From Niastella caeni (GTDB taxonomy: Bacteria; Bacteroidota; Bacteroidia; Chitinophagales; Chitinophagaceae): a DNA stretch of 64,000 nt. This document shows, in pieces, positions 51,972 to 60,151 of the stretch. The notes under the pieces were generated by a model. The model saw only the letters and a program-made list of their open reading frames with translations. It was not told where the DNA came from and did not search any database. The DNA lies in assembly GCF_004834005.1 (NCBI RefSeq), contig NZ_STFF01000002.1, forward strand, positions 186,001-250,000, in the 5' to 3' direction. The translations under genes were made by a program, and so were the position numbers. Position 1 is the first letter of the stretch; each line of letters starts with the position of its first letter.

Positions 51972-52589
51972 GTGGCTAAAGTGACAAATAACGACATAAG
52001 CACTGAGCAAAAGATACTGGACGCTGCCAAGCAGGTATTTTTGGAAAACGGGCTCGATGGAGCGCGTATGCAGGACATTGCCGATAAGGCAGGCATTAAT
52101 AAAGCCTTGTTACACTATTACTTCCGCAGTAAGGATAAGCTATTCGAGCGGATCTTTACTGAAGAAGCGCAGAAGTTCATGCCCAAAGTGACAACGATTA
52201 TGCTTTCAGAACTTCCGCTGTTTGAAAAGATTGAAAAGTTTGTGTGGGAATATATTGATACCCTGGTGCAAAATCCGCTGTTGCCCATTTTTGTCCTGAA
52301 TGAGATAAACCGGAATCCCAAAGAGATGATGAAAAAGATCTGGGGCAATCACCGGCCACCTATTGATAAAATAGAAGAGCATGTGGCATCGCTGGTAAAG
52401 AAGGGTGAGATCAAATCCATTAAGGGGTATGAATTGATGATCAACATGGTGTCCCTGTGTATTTTCCCATTTATGGCCCGTCCCATAGTGCAATGGATCA
52501 CCAAAACAAATGATGAGGAGTTTCTGCAAATGATGGAGCAGCGTAAAAAGACCGTGGTAAAGTTTGTAATAGATTCAATTAAGAAATAA
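51972..52589 (+). CDS. TetR-family regulator of the exporter operon
   Basis: 205 residues from GTG 51972. The open frame runs back to 51867, but those codons lie upstream of the promoter and across the operator, so I move the start. The N-terminal DNA-binding domain (ISTEQKILDAAKQVFLENGLDGARMQDIADKAGINKALLHYYF) is complete. The C-terminal ligand domain ends in KKTVVKFVIDSIKK. It probably represses itself and the tolC-hlyD-ABC genes downstream, as CecR does for ybhGFSR in E. coli. Confidence 0.9.
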   Translation: MAKVTNNDISTEQKILDAAKQVFLENGLDGARMQDIADKAGINKALLHYYFRSKDKLFERIFTEEAQKFMPKVTTIMLSELPLFEKIEKFVWEYIDTLVQNPLLPIFVLNEINRNPKEMMKKIWGNHRPPIDKIEEHVASLVKKGEIKSIKGYELMINMVSLCIFPFMARPIVQWITKTNDEEFLQMMEQRKKTVVKFVIDSIKK

Positions 52590-52594
52590 ATTTT
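52563..52594 (+). promoter_or_regulatory. Promoter of the tolC-like gene
   Basis: TTTG at 52563-52566, 20-bp spacer, TAAATTTT at 52587-52594 (last base off consensus). It overlaps the end of tetR; the second operator lies 10 bp downstream. Confidence 0.55.
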
Positions 52595-52604
52595 TTTATC
52601 ATGT

Positions 52605-52624
52605 TATTAACTAAATGGTTAAAC
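52605..52624. promoter_or_regulatory. TetR operator 2
   Basis: TATTAACTAAATGGTTAAAC shares 17 of 20 bases with operator 1 and ends 3 bp before the tolC-like ATG. The shared sequence explains why both upstream open frames contain the same LTKWLN string. Confidence 0.72.
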
Positions 52625-52627
52625 CTT

Positions 52628-53899
52628 ATGATTAAAAGTTGTCTTTCTATAGCGGTACTGTTGCTGGCGGTAGCTGTGCAGGCGCAGGACAACAGCCGGC
52701 TCGCCCTGGAGCAGGCTTATGATCTGGCCAGGCAAAACTACCCGTTGATCAAACAAAAGGACCTGGTTCGCCAAACGGCCAACCTTACCATTGAAAACCT
52801 GCGTAAAGGGTTTCTTCCGCAATTGAATATCTCCGGTCAGGCTACTTACCAATCAGACGTAACCAGTGTGCCGGTGAGTATCCCGGGTGTTAAAATTGAA
52901 GAGCCCAGTAAAGATCAGTATAAGATACAGGCTGAGTTAAGCCAACTGGTGTATGATGGGGGCGCAACGTCGGCGCAGAAGAACGTACAAAATGCCAATG
53001 CGTTGGTGGAAGATCAGAAAGCGGAAGTGGAGTTGTATAAAGTGAAAGATCGCATCAACCAGCTGTACCTCGGCATCCTGTTGGTAGATGAGCAACTGAA
53101 ACAGGTGGCGCTGGTAAAAAATGATATACAATTAGGAATTAAAAGAGTAGAAGCGCAGGTAAAGAATGGAACGGCTTTCCGTTCGAGCCAGTTAACGCTG
53201 GAAGCGGAGTTGATGAAGAACGATCAGCGCATAATTGAACTGAATGCCAATCGCAAAGGATTGGTAGATGTATTATCACTATTCATTAACAAGTCACTGC
53301 CCGCCAATGTGCAGTTAGAACAACCTGCTATTGTGATGACCTTTGCAAAGGAAACCATTGCCCGTCCTGAGTTGAAATTATACAACTATCAAAGCGAGTT
53401 GTTCAAGGTACAAAACCAATTGATCAGCGCGAAGAACCGGCCACGCACCAGTTTGTTTGTGCAGGGAGGTTATGGCCGGCCGGGTTTGAATATGCTCAAA
53501 AATGAGTTTGACCTTTTTTATGTAGCCGGTGTACGGTTGAACTGGGGGCTGGGCAGTTTATACACCACGAAAAAAGAACGGGAATTGTTGCAGGTAAATC
53601 AACGGATGGTTGATGTGCAGAAAGAGTTATTTATGCTCAACACCAATACGCAGCTCAAACAACAGGAGGCGGAACTGGATAAACTGCAGCAGTTGGTGCA
53701 GAGTGATCAGCAGATCATCAGCATTCGAACGCAGGTTAAAGAAGCTGCAAATGCGCAATTGTCGAATGGGGTGATCACTGCCAATGATTATCTGAAAGAA
53801 GTAAATGCCGAAGACCAGGCAAGGCAATCGCTTATTGCGCATCAGTTGCAATTGATCCAGGCCCAGATCAATTATCGTACCTTATCAGGCAATCAGTAA
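52628..53899 (+). CDS. TolC-family outer membrane efflux protein
   Basis: 423 residues from ATG 52628; the frame reaches 52601 but that part is the operator. Signal peptide MIKSCLSIAVLLLAVAVQAQ. Two OEP repeats follow with long amphipathic coiled coils, e.g. LALEQAYDLARQNYPLIKQ near 24 and AQLSNGVITANDYLKEVNAEDQARQSLIAHQL near the end, the latter typical of TolC. It forms the outer-membrane duct for the HlyD/ABC-2 exporter encoded next. Confidence 0.93.
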   Translation: MIKSCLSIAVLLLAVAVQAQDNSRLALEQAYDLARQNYPLIKQKDLVRQTANLTIENLRKGFLPQLNISGQATYQSDVTSVPVSIPGVKIEEPSKDQYKIQAELSQLVYDGGATSAQKNVQNANALVEDQKAEVELYKVKDRINQLYLGILLVDEQLKQVALVKNDIQLGIKRVEAQVKNGTAFRSSQLTLEAELMKNDQRIIELNANRKGLVDVLSLFINKSLPANVQLEQPAIVMTFAKETIARPELKLYNYQSELFKVQNQLISAKNRPRTSLFVQGGYGRPGLNMLKNEFDLFYVAGVRLNWGLGSLYTTKKERELLQVNQRMVDVQKELFMLNTNTQLKQQEAELDKLQQLVQSDQQIISIRTQVKEAANAQLSNGVITANDYLKEVNAEDQARQSLIAHQLQLIQAQINYRTLSGNQ

Positions 53900-53902
53900 T
53901 TG

Positions 53903-53968
53903 GTCCTGAGCGTAGTCGAACGGACGATTAAAAAGCATCGGGCATCCTGAGCGAAGTCGAAGGAACGA
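53903..53968. repeat. Two copies of the TCCTGAGCGNAGTCGAANGGA element
   Basis: TCCTGAGCGTAGTCGAACGGA near 53905-53925 and TCCTGAGCGAAGTCGAAGGA near 53946-53965. Each is a small imperfect hairpin (TCC...GGA, with CTTCGAC/GTAGTCG-like inner pairing). They are direct repeats in the tolC-hlyD gap. I recall near-identical motifs in many unrelated bacterial genomes, which would need a search. Confidence 0.7.
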
Positions 53969-54007
53969 GATGCGATATAAATAGATAACATTGATAAATA
54001 AAAGATC

Positions 54008-54952
54008 ATGAATAAATTTTTTGTAACCCTTATTAGTGCTACGGCAGTGTTGTTTGCTGCCTGTAACCGTAACGCCCAAAAATTTGACGCATCAGGAACT
54101 TTTGAGGTTGAAGAGGTGATCGTTTCTGCCGAACAAAGTGGTAAAATATTATCGTTTAATGTGTTTGAAGGGCAAACCATCCCGAAAGAAAATGTGGTAG
54201 GTATTATCGATGCAGAAAACCTGTCGTTGCAAAAAGAACAGATCCAGGCCAGCATTGAAGCATTGCAGGAAAAAACATCCAATGTATTGCCGCAGATAAA
54301 ATTATTGCAGGAGCAACTGGCTGTTCAGCAATCGCAATTGAACAACCTGCAACACGAACGCACGCGTATTGAAAACCTGTTGAAACAGGATGCGGCTACC
54401 GGCAAACAACTGGATGATATCAACGCACAGATCGATGTGATGCAAAAACAAATGGACGTTACCCGCCAGCAGATCAATGTACAACGTACCAACACCAGCA
54501 CGCAAAACCGTTCTGTGCTCAGCGAAAAGAAGCCGCTCGAAAAAAGAGTTGAACAACTGAGTGAGCAAATAGGCAAAGCCCGGATCATCAACCCTGTTAA
54601 TGGTACTGTTATTACCAAGTATGCCGAAGCCGGTGAGGTGACTTCTGCGGGAAAGGCATTATACAAGATCGCCAACCTCGATACATTGACGTTGCGGGCC
54701 TATATTACCGGTACACAATTGCCGCAAATTAAGTTGAACCAGTCTGTAAAAGTAATGATCGATAGCGGCGCCAAAGCATACCGTGAATATCCCGGTACCA
54801 TTACCTGGGTATCAGACAAAGCAGAGTTCACGCCGAAGACGATTCAAACCAAGGAAGAAAGGGCCAATTTAGTATATGCTGTTAAAGTAAGGGTGAAGAA
54901 TGATGGGTATTTGAAGATCGGAATGTATGGGGAGGTTTTGTTTGTTAAATAG
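54008..54952 (+). CDS. HlyD-family membrane fusion lipoprotein
   Basis: 314 residues. Lipobox LFAACN with Cys near 19. The order is barrel-sandwich/lipoyl half (VSAEQSGKILSFNVFEGQTI), a long coiled coil (about 78-185), the second lipoyl half (INPVNGTVITKYAEAGEVTSAGKALYKIANLD) and a beta-barrel. It links the inner-membrane ABC transporter to the TolC-like duct and corresponds to YbhG in E. coli. Confidence 0.94.
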   Translation: MNKFFVTLISATAVLFAACNRNAQKFDASGTFEVEEVIVSAEQSGKILSFNVFEGQTIPKENVVGIIDAENLSLQKEQIQASIEALQEKTSNVLPQIKLLQEQLAVQQSQLNNLQHERTRIENLLKQDAATGKQLDDINAQIDVMQKQMDVTRQQINVQRTNTSTQNRSVLSEKKPLEKRVEQLSEQIGKARIINPVNGTVITKYAEAGEVTSAGKALYKIANLDTLTLRAYITGTQLPQIKLNQSVKVMIDSGAKAYREYPGTITWVSDKAEFTPKTIQTKEERANLVYAVKVRVKNDGYLKIGMYGEVLFVK

Positions 54953-55000
54953 TTTATAGAGGAGCCTCTGTCAACACTATCAACTTTTCAACTTGTACAC

Positions 55001-55930
55001 ATGTATTCAGTAATCGCTAATAATCTCAAAAAGCAGTATGGTAAGAAAAAGGATGTTGTAACGGCCCTGAAAGGTATTTCTTTTGAGGTGGAACAAGGGG
55101 AACTCTTTGGTATCATTGGTCCCGATGGCGCCGGTAAAACATCATTGTTTCGTATTCTCACCACTTTATTATTGCCCGATGGCGGCACTGCTTCAGTGGA
55201 TGGCCTGGATGTGGTAAAGGATTTTAAAGCCATTCGCCAACGGGTAGGATATATGCCCGGGCGCTTTTCGTTGTACCAGGACCTGACCATTGAAGAGAAC
55301 CTGGATTTTTTTGCTACCATCTTTAATACAACTGTAAAAGAGAATTACGATCTCATTAAAGACATCTATTCGCAAATTGAACCATTTAAAGACCGACGAG
55401 CAGGCAAATTATCGGGTGGCATGAAACAAAAACTGGCGCTGAGCTGCGCGTTGATCCACAAACCCTCGGTATTGTTCCTCGATGAACCTACTACCGGAGT
55501 AGATGCTGTGTCGCGCAAGGAATTCTGGGAAATGCTGCGCAGCCTCAAAAAGCAGGGCATCACCATCCTGGTATCAACACCTTATATGGATGAAGCCAGC
55601 CTGTGCGACCGGGTTGCTCTGATACAGAATGGTGAAATATTATCGGTGAACAGCCCGGAAGGCGTGATCAATTCTTTCAGGCAACCATTGGTGGCAGTAA
55701 AAGATAGCAACATGCTGCAGTTGTTGAATGACCTGCAAAATTTTGAAGGCGTGCAGAATGCTTATCCTTTTGGTGAATACCATCACGTAGTGCTGAAAGA
55801 CGGATATTCGGCTAATACAGTCTCGGATTTTTTACAGCAGCATAATTACCACCAGCCTGATGTTAAAACCATCAGGGCCGATATAGAAGATTGCTTTATT
55901 GCATTGATGAAGGTGAGTGGTGAATTGTGA
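55001..55930 (+). CDS. ABC transporter ATPase, first of two
   Basis: 309 residues. Walker A is GPDGAGKTS (the N is replaced by D, as in YbhF-like proteins), signature LSGGMKQKLA, Walker B VLFLDEPTTGVD and a C-terminal extension of about 90 residues. It resembles the N-terminal half of E. coli YbhF. It starts 48 bp after the HlyD gene and would energise the ABC-2 permeases downstream. Confidence 0.94.
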   Translation: MYSVIANNLKKQYGKKKDVVTALKGISFEVEQGELFGIIGPDGAGKTSLFRILTTLLLPDGGTASVDGLDVVKDFKAIRQRVGYMPGRFSLYQDLTIEENLDFFATIFNTTVKENYDLIKDIYSQIEPFKDRRAGKLSGGMKQKLALSCALIHKPSVLFLDEPTTGVDAVSRKEFWEMLRSLKKQGITILVSTPYMDEASLCDRVALIQNGEILSVNSPEGVINSFRQPLVAVKDSNMLQLLNDLQNFEGVQNAYPFGEYHHVVLKDGYSANTVSDFLQQHNYHQPDVKTIRADIEDCFIALMKVSGEL

Positions 55931-55956
55931 GTGTGGGTAAGGTTGCCGAAAGTGCA

Positions 55957-55980
55957 GCGTTCCTGAATATTCAGGAACGC
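55957..55980. repeat. Perfect 24-bp palindrome between the two ATPase genes
   Basis: GCGTTCCTGAAT followed by its exact reverse complement. It is flanked by inverted words GAATTGTGAGTG (about 55922) and CAACTCACGATTC (about 55999-56012), so it forms the tip of a longer hairpin of about 90 nt. Confidence 0.75.
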
Positions 55981-56041
55981 ACTCCCCAGTGACCACTGAC
56001 AACTCACGATTCCCGATTTTTCACTATTGATTTAGATACTA

Positions 56042-56791
56042 ATGATAACAAACAACACAGCTATACAAGCAGAAACACTCACCAAACGCTTCGGTGATTT
56101 CACTGCGGTTGACGCCATTTCGTTTGAAGTAAAGAAAGGGGAGATCTTTGGTTTCCTCGGTGCCAATGGCGCCGGCAAAACAACGGCCATGCGTATGTTA
56201 TGCGGACTTTCCATCCCAACTTCCGGCAAAGCAACCGTGGCGGGCTTTGATGTTTATAAACAAACCGAGCACATCAAAAGAAGCATCGGGTACATGAGCC
56301 AGAAGTTTTCTCTGTATGAAGACCTGACGGTAAAAGAGAACATCCGGTTTTACGCCGGCATTTATGGTAAAAGTGATGCTTTCATAAAAGAGAAAACAGC
56401 TTTCTTATTAAAAGAACTGCACCTGGAAGCGGAAGCCAATAAACTGGTGAGATCTTTACCGCTGGGCTGGAAACAAAAGCTTGCCTTTTCCGTTGCCATT
56501 TTTCATGAACCTGAGATTGTGTTTTTGGATGAGCCCACCGGTGGTGTGGATCCCGTTACCCGGCGTGAGTTCTGGAATATGATCTACAAAGCGGCCGAAT
56601 CGGGTATTACCATATTTGTAACGACGCACTATATGGATGAAGCCGAGTATTGTAACCGCGTTTCTATCATGGTTGATGGACGCATTGATGCGCTGGATAC
56701 GCCGGCCCAATTGAAAAGGACATTTGAAGTAAGATCGATGGATGAGGTGTTTTTGAAGCTGGCCAGGAAGGCGAAGAGGGCGGCAGATTAA
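56042..56791 (+). CDS. ABC transporter ATPase, second, degenerate signature
   Basis: 249 residues. Walker A GANGAGKTT, Walker B IVFLDEPTGGVDP and the His switch TTHYMDEAEYC are intact. The signature is LPLGWKQKLAF instead of LSGGxxQ, as I recall for the C-terminal half of YbhF-like fused ATPases. Together with the gene at 55001 it makes the equivalent of YbhF split into two polypeptides. Confidence 0.94.
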   Translation: MITNNTAIQAETLTKRFGDFTAVDAISFEVKKGEIFGFLGANGAGKTTAMRMLCGLSIPTSGKATVAGFDVYKQTEHIKRSIGYMSQKFSLYEDLTVKENIRFYAGIYGKSDAFIKEKTAFLLKELHLEAEANKLVRSLPLGWKQKLAFSVAIFHEPEIVFLDEPTGGVDPVTRREFWNMIYKAAESGITIFVTTHYMDEAEYCNRVSIMVDGRIDALDTPAQLKRTFEVRSMDEVFLKLARKAKRAAD

Positions 56792-56908
56792 TTGTTTAAT
56801 TGTTTGATGGATGAAGTACCGATTGCGGGGTGGTATTAACAATCAGGCCATAAAGCTATTCAACCATCAGTTAATAGAGAATCATGATAATAAACGAACT
56901 TTTATAAA

Positions 56909-58015
56909 ATGAAACAGTTCTTGTCTTTCGTCAAAAAAGAGTTTCACCATATAGGGCGCGACAAACGCACCCTGTTTATTTTATTGGGTATGCCCATTAT
57001 GCAGATCCTCATTTTTGGATTTGCACTTACCAATGAAGTAAAGAATTCACAGATCGCCATCTTCGATCAGTCGAACGACCTTGCCACGCAAACGCTCCGC
57101 AGTGAGCTGGATGCCAGCCGCTATTTTGATATTGCACAGGACCTGCATTCTTACCAGGAAATTGAAGGCGCTTTCAAAAAAGGAAAGATCAAACTGGCGG
57201 TCATCTTCCCTGAAAATTTTGCCAACCACCTTAATCATTTTAATACTGCCCAGGTACAACTTATCGCTGATGCATCGGACCCGAACGTGGCCAACACCTT
57301 GACCAATTATGCTACGGCCATTATCATGGATTACCAGGACCGCATTACCAACAATCGGCAATTGCCCTATACCATTAAAACGGAAATGCGCATGCTATAT
57401 AATCCGCAACTAAAAGGCGCGTATAGTTTTGTTCCGGGTGTTATGGCCATGGTGTTGATGCTGGTGTGCACCTTAATGACGGCCATTACTATTGTGCGGG
57501 AGAAAGAATTAGGCACCATGGAAATTATGCTGGTATCGCCCATGCAGCCATTCAAGATCGTAGTGGCCAAAGCGGTACCGTATTTATTATTATCTGTTGT
57601 AAATATTACAAGTATCCTGTTGCTGAGCGTGTTTGTGCTGGATGTGCCTATCAATGGCAGCCTGTTGTTGCTGATCTTTGAGAGCATTCTTTATACGCTT
57701 ACCTGCCTGGCGTTTGGTTTATTCATTTCCACAAAAACCGATTCGCAGCAAACCGCCATGTTCATTGCTTTGACGGGGATGTTTCTGCCAACCATTATGC
57801 TCAGCGGTTTTATGTTCCCTATTGAAAACATGCCATTGCCGTTGCGTATCATTTCGAATATAGTACCGGCCAAATGGTTTTATTATATCGTAAAAGAAGT
57901 GATGATCAAAGGGCTGGGTATTGCAGCCGTGTGGAAAGAGACACTGGTACTTACCGGAATGCTTTTGTTTTTGTTGGTATTGAGCATCAGGAGTTTTAAG
58001 ATCAGGCTGGCTTAA
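56909..58015 (+). CDS. ABC-2 type permease, first
   Basis: 368 residues. One N-terminal helix near 20-40, a large periplasmic domain (about 45-170) and five C-terminal helices with the ABC-2 motif ITIVREKELGTMEIMLVSPMQPFKIVVAK. It corresponds to YbhS. The start MKQFLSFVKKEFHHIGRDKRTLF is the family N-terminus. Confidence 0.94.
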   Translation: MKQFLSFVKKEFHHIGRDKRTLFILLGMPIMQILIFGFALTNEVKNSQIAIFDQSNDLATQTLRSELDASRYFDIAQDLHSYQEIEGAFKKGKIKLAVIFPENFANHLNHFNTAQVQLIADASDPNVANTLTNYATAIIMDYQDRITNNRQLPYTIKTEMRMLYNPQLKGAYSFVPGVMAMVLMLVCTLMTAITIVREKELGTMEIMLVSPMQPFKIVVAKAVPYLLLSVVNITSILLLSVFVLDVPINGSLLLLIFESILYTLTCLAFGLFISTKTDSQQTAMFIALTGMFLPTIMLSGFMFPIENMPLPLRIISNIVPAKWFYYIVKEVMIKGLGIAAVWKETLVLTGMLLFLLVLSIRSFKIRLA

Positions 58016-58043
58016 GTAATCGCTATTGTTAAATGCCCATGCT

Positions 58044-58061
58044 CTCCGCCAGCTGGCGGAG
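58044..58061. repeat. Palindrome CTCCGCCAGCTGGCGGAG
   Basis: A perfect 18-bp GC-rich palindrome in the 64-bp gap between the two permease genes. It lies in the open frame upstream of the second permease but before its true start. Confidence 0.7.
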
Positions 58062-58079
58062 CCGGGGGAAATTATTAAT

Positions 58080-59198
58080 ATGAGAACCTTACGTTTTCTA
58101 TTGCAAAAAGAGTTCCGGCAAATATTCCGCGATCCATCTATTATCCGCATCATATTTATGATGCCCTCCATACAATTGTTGATATTACCGTGGGCGGCAG
58201 ATTATGAAGTGAAGAATATTCAACTCAGTGTGGTAGACCATGATCATTCGCAATATTCCCGGCAACTGGTTAACAAAGTAACATCTTCGGGTTATTTCAA
58301 ACTGCAGGATTATTCAGGTTCTTACCTCAATGCCATGCAGCACATAGAACACGATGAAGCCGACCTGGTGTTGGAAATACCGGCCGATTTTGAAAAGAAG
58401 CTGATCAGGGAAAATGAAGCTACTTTATTCATGGCCATTAATGCTATTAATGGCGTAAAAGCGAACCTGGGCGGTGCCTACCTGCGAAGCATTATACAGG
58501 ATTATAACAGGGAAGTACGGTTGAAATGGGTGCAGTTACCCCGGTTCAATCCCGAATTGCAGATAGAAGTCACTTCTTCCAACTGGTTCAATACTTCCAT
58601 GAATTACAAATATTTTATGGTGCCCGGGATCCTGGTGGTATTGGTGACTATGGTAGGGGCATTCCTGGCATCGTTAAACATTGTGCGTGAAAAGGAGATC
58701 GGTACCATCGAGCAGATCAACGTAACGCCTGTTAAAAAATATCATTTCATTCTGGGGAAACTCATTCCATTCTGGATCCTGGGATTATTGATCTTAACCA
58801 TCGGGCTCACCCTGGCCAGGGTAGCGTATGGCATTGTACCAACCGGCAGTTTGCTGGTGATCTATACGTTTGCGGCCGTGTACCTGCTCGCGGTGCTGGG
58901 ATTGGGGTTGCTGTTATCGACCTATACCAGTAACCAGCAACAGGCCATGTTGTTATCGTTCTTTATGATGATGGTGTTTATTTTATTAAGCGGCTTATAT
59001 ACCTCCATCGACAGTATGCCGGCATGGGCAAAAGCCATTACCAGGGTAAACCCGGTTACCTACTTTATTGATGTAATGCGTATGGTGGTATTGAAGGGGA
59101 GTGGATTGAAAGATATCAGTACGCACCTGTTTACCGTGTTGGGATTTGCTGTTGTGTTAAATACCTGGGCGGTGATCCATTATAAAAAGCGTTCCTGA
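58080..59198 (+). CDS. ABC-2 type permease, second
   Basis: 372 residues from ATG 58080 (MRTLRFLLQKEFRQIFRDPS). The frame is open to 58026, but that adds 18 residues read through a palindrome and unlike the family. N-terminal helix near 25-40, periplasmic domain, and five C-terminal helices with SLNIVREKEIGTIEQINVTPVKKYHFILGK. It corresponds to YbhR. A strong terminator follows, closing the operon. Confidence 0.93.
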   Translation: MRTLRFLLQKEFRQIFRDPSIIRIIFMMPSIQLLILPWAADYEVKNIQLSVVDHDHSQYSRQLVNKVTSSGYFKLQDYSGSYLNAMQHIEHDEADLVLEIPADFEKKLIRENEATLFMAINAINGVKANLGGAYLRSIIQDYNREVRLKWVQLPRFNPELQIEVTSSNWFNTSMNYKYFMVPGILVVLVTMVGAFLASLNIVREKEIGTIEQINVTPVKKYHFILGKLIPFWILGLLILTIGLTLARVAYGIVPTGSLLVIYTFAAVYLLAVLGLGLLLSTYTSNQQQAMLLSFFMMMVFILLSGLYTSIDSMPAWAKAITRVNPVTYFIDVMRMVVLKGSGLKDISTHLFTVLGFAVVLNTWAVIHYKKRS

Positions 59199-59215
59199 GA
59201 TAAACTTCGAAAAAA

Positions 59216-59241
59216 ACAGTCACGCCAATTGGCGTGACTGT
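59216..59241. terminator. Bidirectional terminator, perfect 26-bp palindrome
   Basis: ACAGTCACGCCAA followed by its exact reverse complement, preceded by A6 and followed by TAATATTTTT. It separates the exporter operon from the convergent lipoprotein gene. Confidence 0.88.
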
Positions 59242-59266
59242 AATATTTTTAGTTCCCTATCTCTCT

Positions 59267-59656
59267 TTAAATATACGTGTACGGGCGTGCTGAATAAGCA
59301 ATTGATACTGTATTGGTGGCTTTGTTATAGTTAACGCCAATATATAAATTGCCGGATTGGGTAAAGTTTTCCGTTTTAACGATACTATCGTTTACAATAA
59401 CTTTTATTGAATGGTTTCCTTCGGTGGCGGCAGTAGAGATGCTTTTAGCAATTCCCAATAAATTGATGGTAGTTACCTCTGAGTTCAATAAAGGCTGATT
59501 GTCTATTAATACCTGTACATGGTCCTTGTTAAAAGAAGCCTGCATGTCTACCCCCAGGTCAAACACCGTAGGATTGCTTGTTTTGCGGCATGCTGTAAAT
59601 AGCAGCAATACCAGCGGGATAGACAAAATTGTTTTTATCATAATATTTGAGTTCAT
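59267..59656 (-). CDS. Hypothetical small lipoprotein
   Basis: 129 residues, possibly starting at the second Met (59641). Lipobox LFTAC with Cys near 22. The mature part has beta-strand patterns (HVQVLIDNQPLLNSE, NHSIKVIVNDSIVKTENFTQSGNLYIGVNYN) suggesting an Ig-like sandwich. I recognise no family. A TACCTTTG -7 box lies 63 bp upstream. Confidence 0.7.
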   Translation of the reverse strand: MNSNIMIKTILSIPLVLLLFTACRKTSNPTVFDLGVDMQASFNKDHVQVLIDNQPLLNSEVTTINLLGIAKSISTAATEGNHSIKVIVNDSIVKTENFTQSGNLYIGVNYNKATNTVSIAYSARPYTYI

Positions 59657-59718
59657 GGCTAACAGCAGTACGACAACCGGATACCCGTTTTCGTTGCATG
59701 CTTAATGTATCTGACGCG

Positions 59719-59726
59719 CAAAGGTA
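59719..59726 (-). promoter_or_regulatory. -7 box of the lipoprotein gene
   Basis: TACCTTTG on the minus strand fits TAnnTTTG. The -33 element is unclear. Confidence 0.5.
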
Positions 59727-59986
59727 CAATTAACTTGCATCATCTGAAAAAAGATATCTGGGTATAAACGCAATAAAATAGTCACAATCAGAAAATTACG
59801 TTGTGCAATGCAGGCGATTGGGTACTTCTTCAGTAAAAGTTTCGGTAAGTAGGATCAGTGCAGGGCCCCTTGATGGCTGGCGCAGATGGTACTGTAATGG
59901 TACCGGTATTGTAGCAAACTGGTAGCAGGATGGCCTACGTACACTACGCGTATACTACAGGGATCCTACAGGAACACATGGTTGCA

Positions 59987-60030
59987 AGGCAATACCCAGG
60001 CAATACCCAGGCAATGGTTAGGCAATGGTC
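59987..60030. repeat. Four tandem 11-bp units
   Basis: AGGCAATACCC twice, then AGGCAATGGTT and AGGCAATGGTC. The units are the same size and style as the words in the inverted arrays, but here in simple tandem without an opposite arm. Confidence 0.75.
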
Positions 60031-60122
60031 AGAGAGGACGAGGCACATTTGAGTAGGGGAGCTGTCTCTCCTCCATTCACCAGTAAAACCCCTGAAATTC
60101 CCGGTAAAAGATTTCATAAATG

Positions 60123-60136
60123 AATGAATATTCATT
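60123..60136. promoter_or_regulatory. TetR2 operator 1
   Basis: AATGAATATTCATT, a perfect 14-bp palindrome ending next to the -7 box of tetR2. A near-copy lies at 60765-60778. Confidence 0.7.
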
Positions 60137-60144
60137 TATATTTG
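60137..60144 (+). promoter_or_regulatory. -7 box of tetR2
   Basis: TATATTTG fits TAnnTTTG and ends 7 bp before the ATG, so the mRNA should have almost no 5' UTR. Confidence 0.65.
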
Positions 60145-60151
60145 CATTGCA

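Larger units (their letters stand above)
59657..60151. other. Intergenic region, 495 bp
   Basis: It carries the minus-strand lipoprotein promoter (59719-59726), an 11-bp tandem repeat (59987-60030) and the tetR2 promoter/operator at the right end. Between 59750 and 59980 there is no ORF with a plausible product and no repeat I recognise apart from GGTACTGTAATGGTACC near 59887-59903. Confidence 0.5.
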
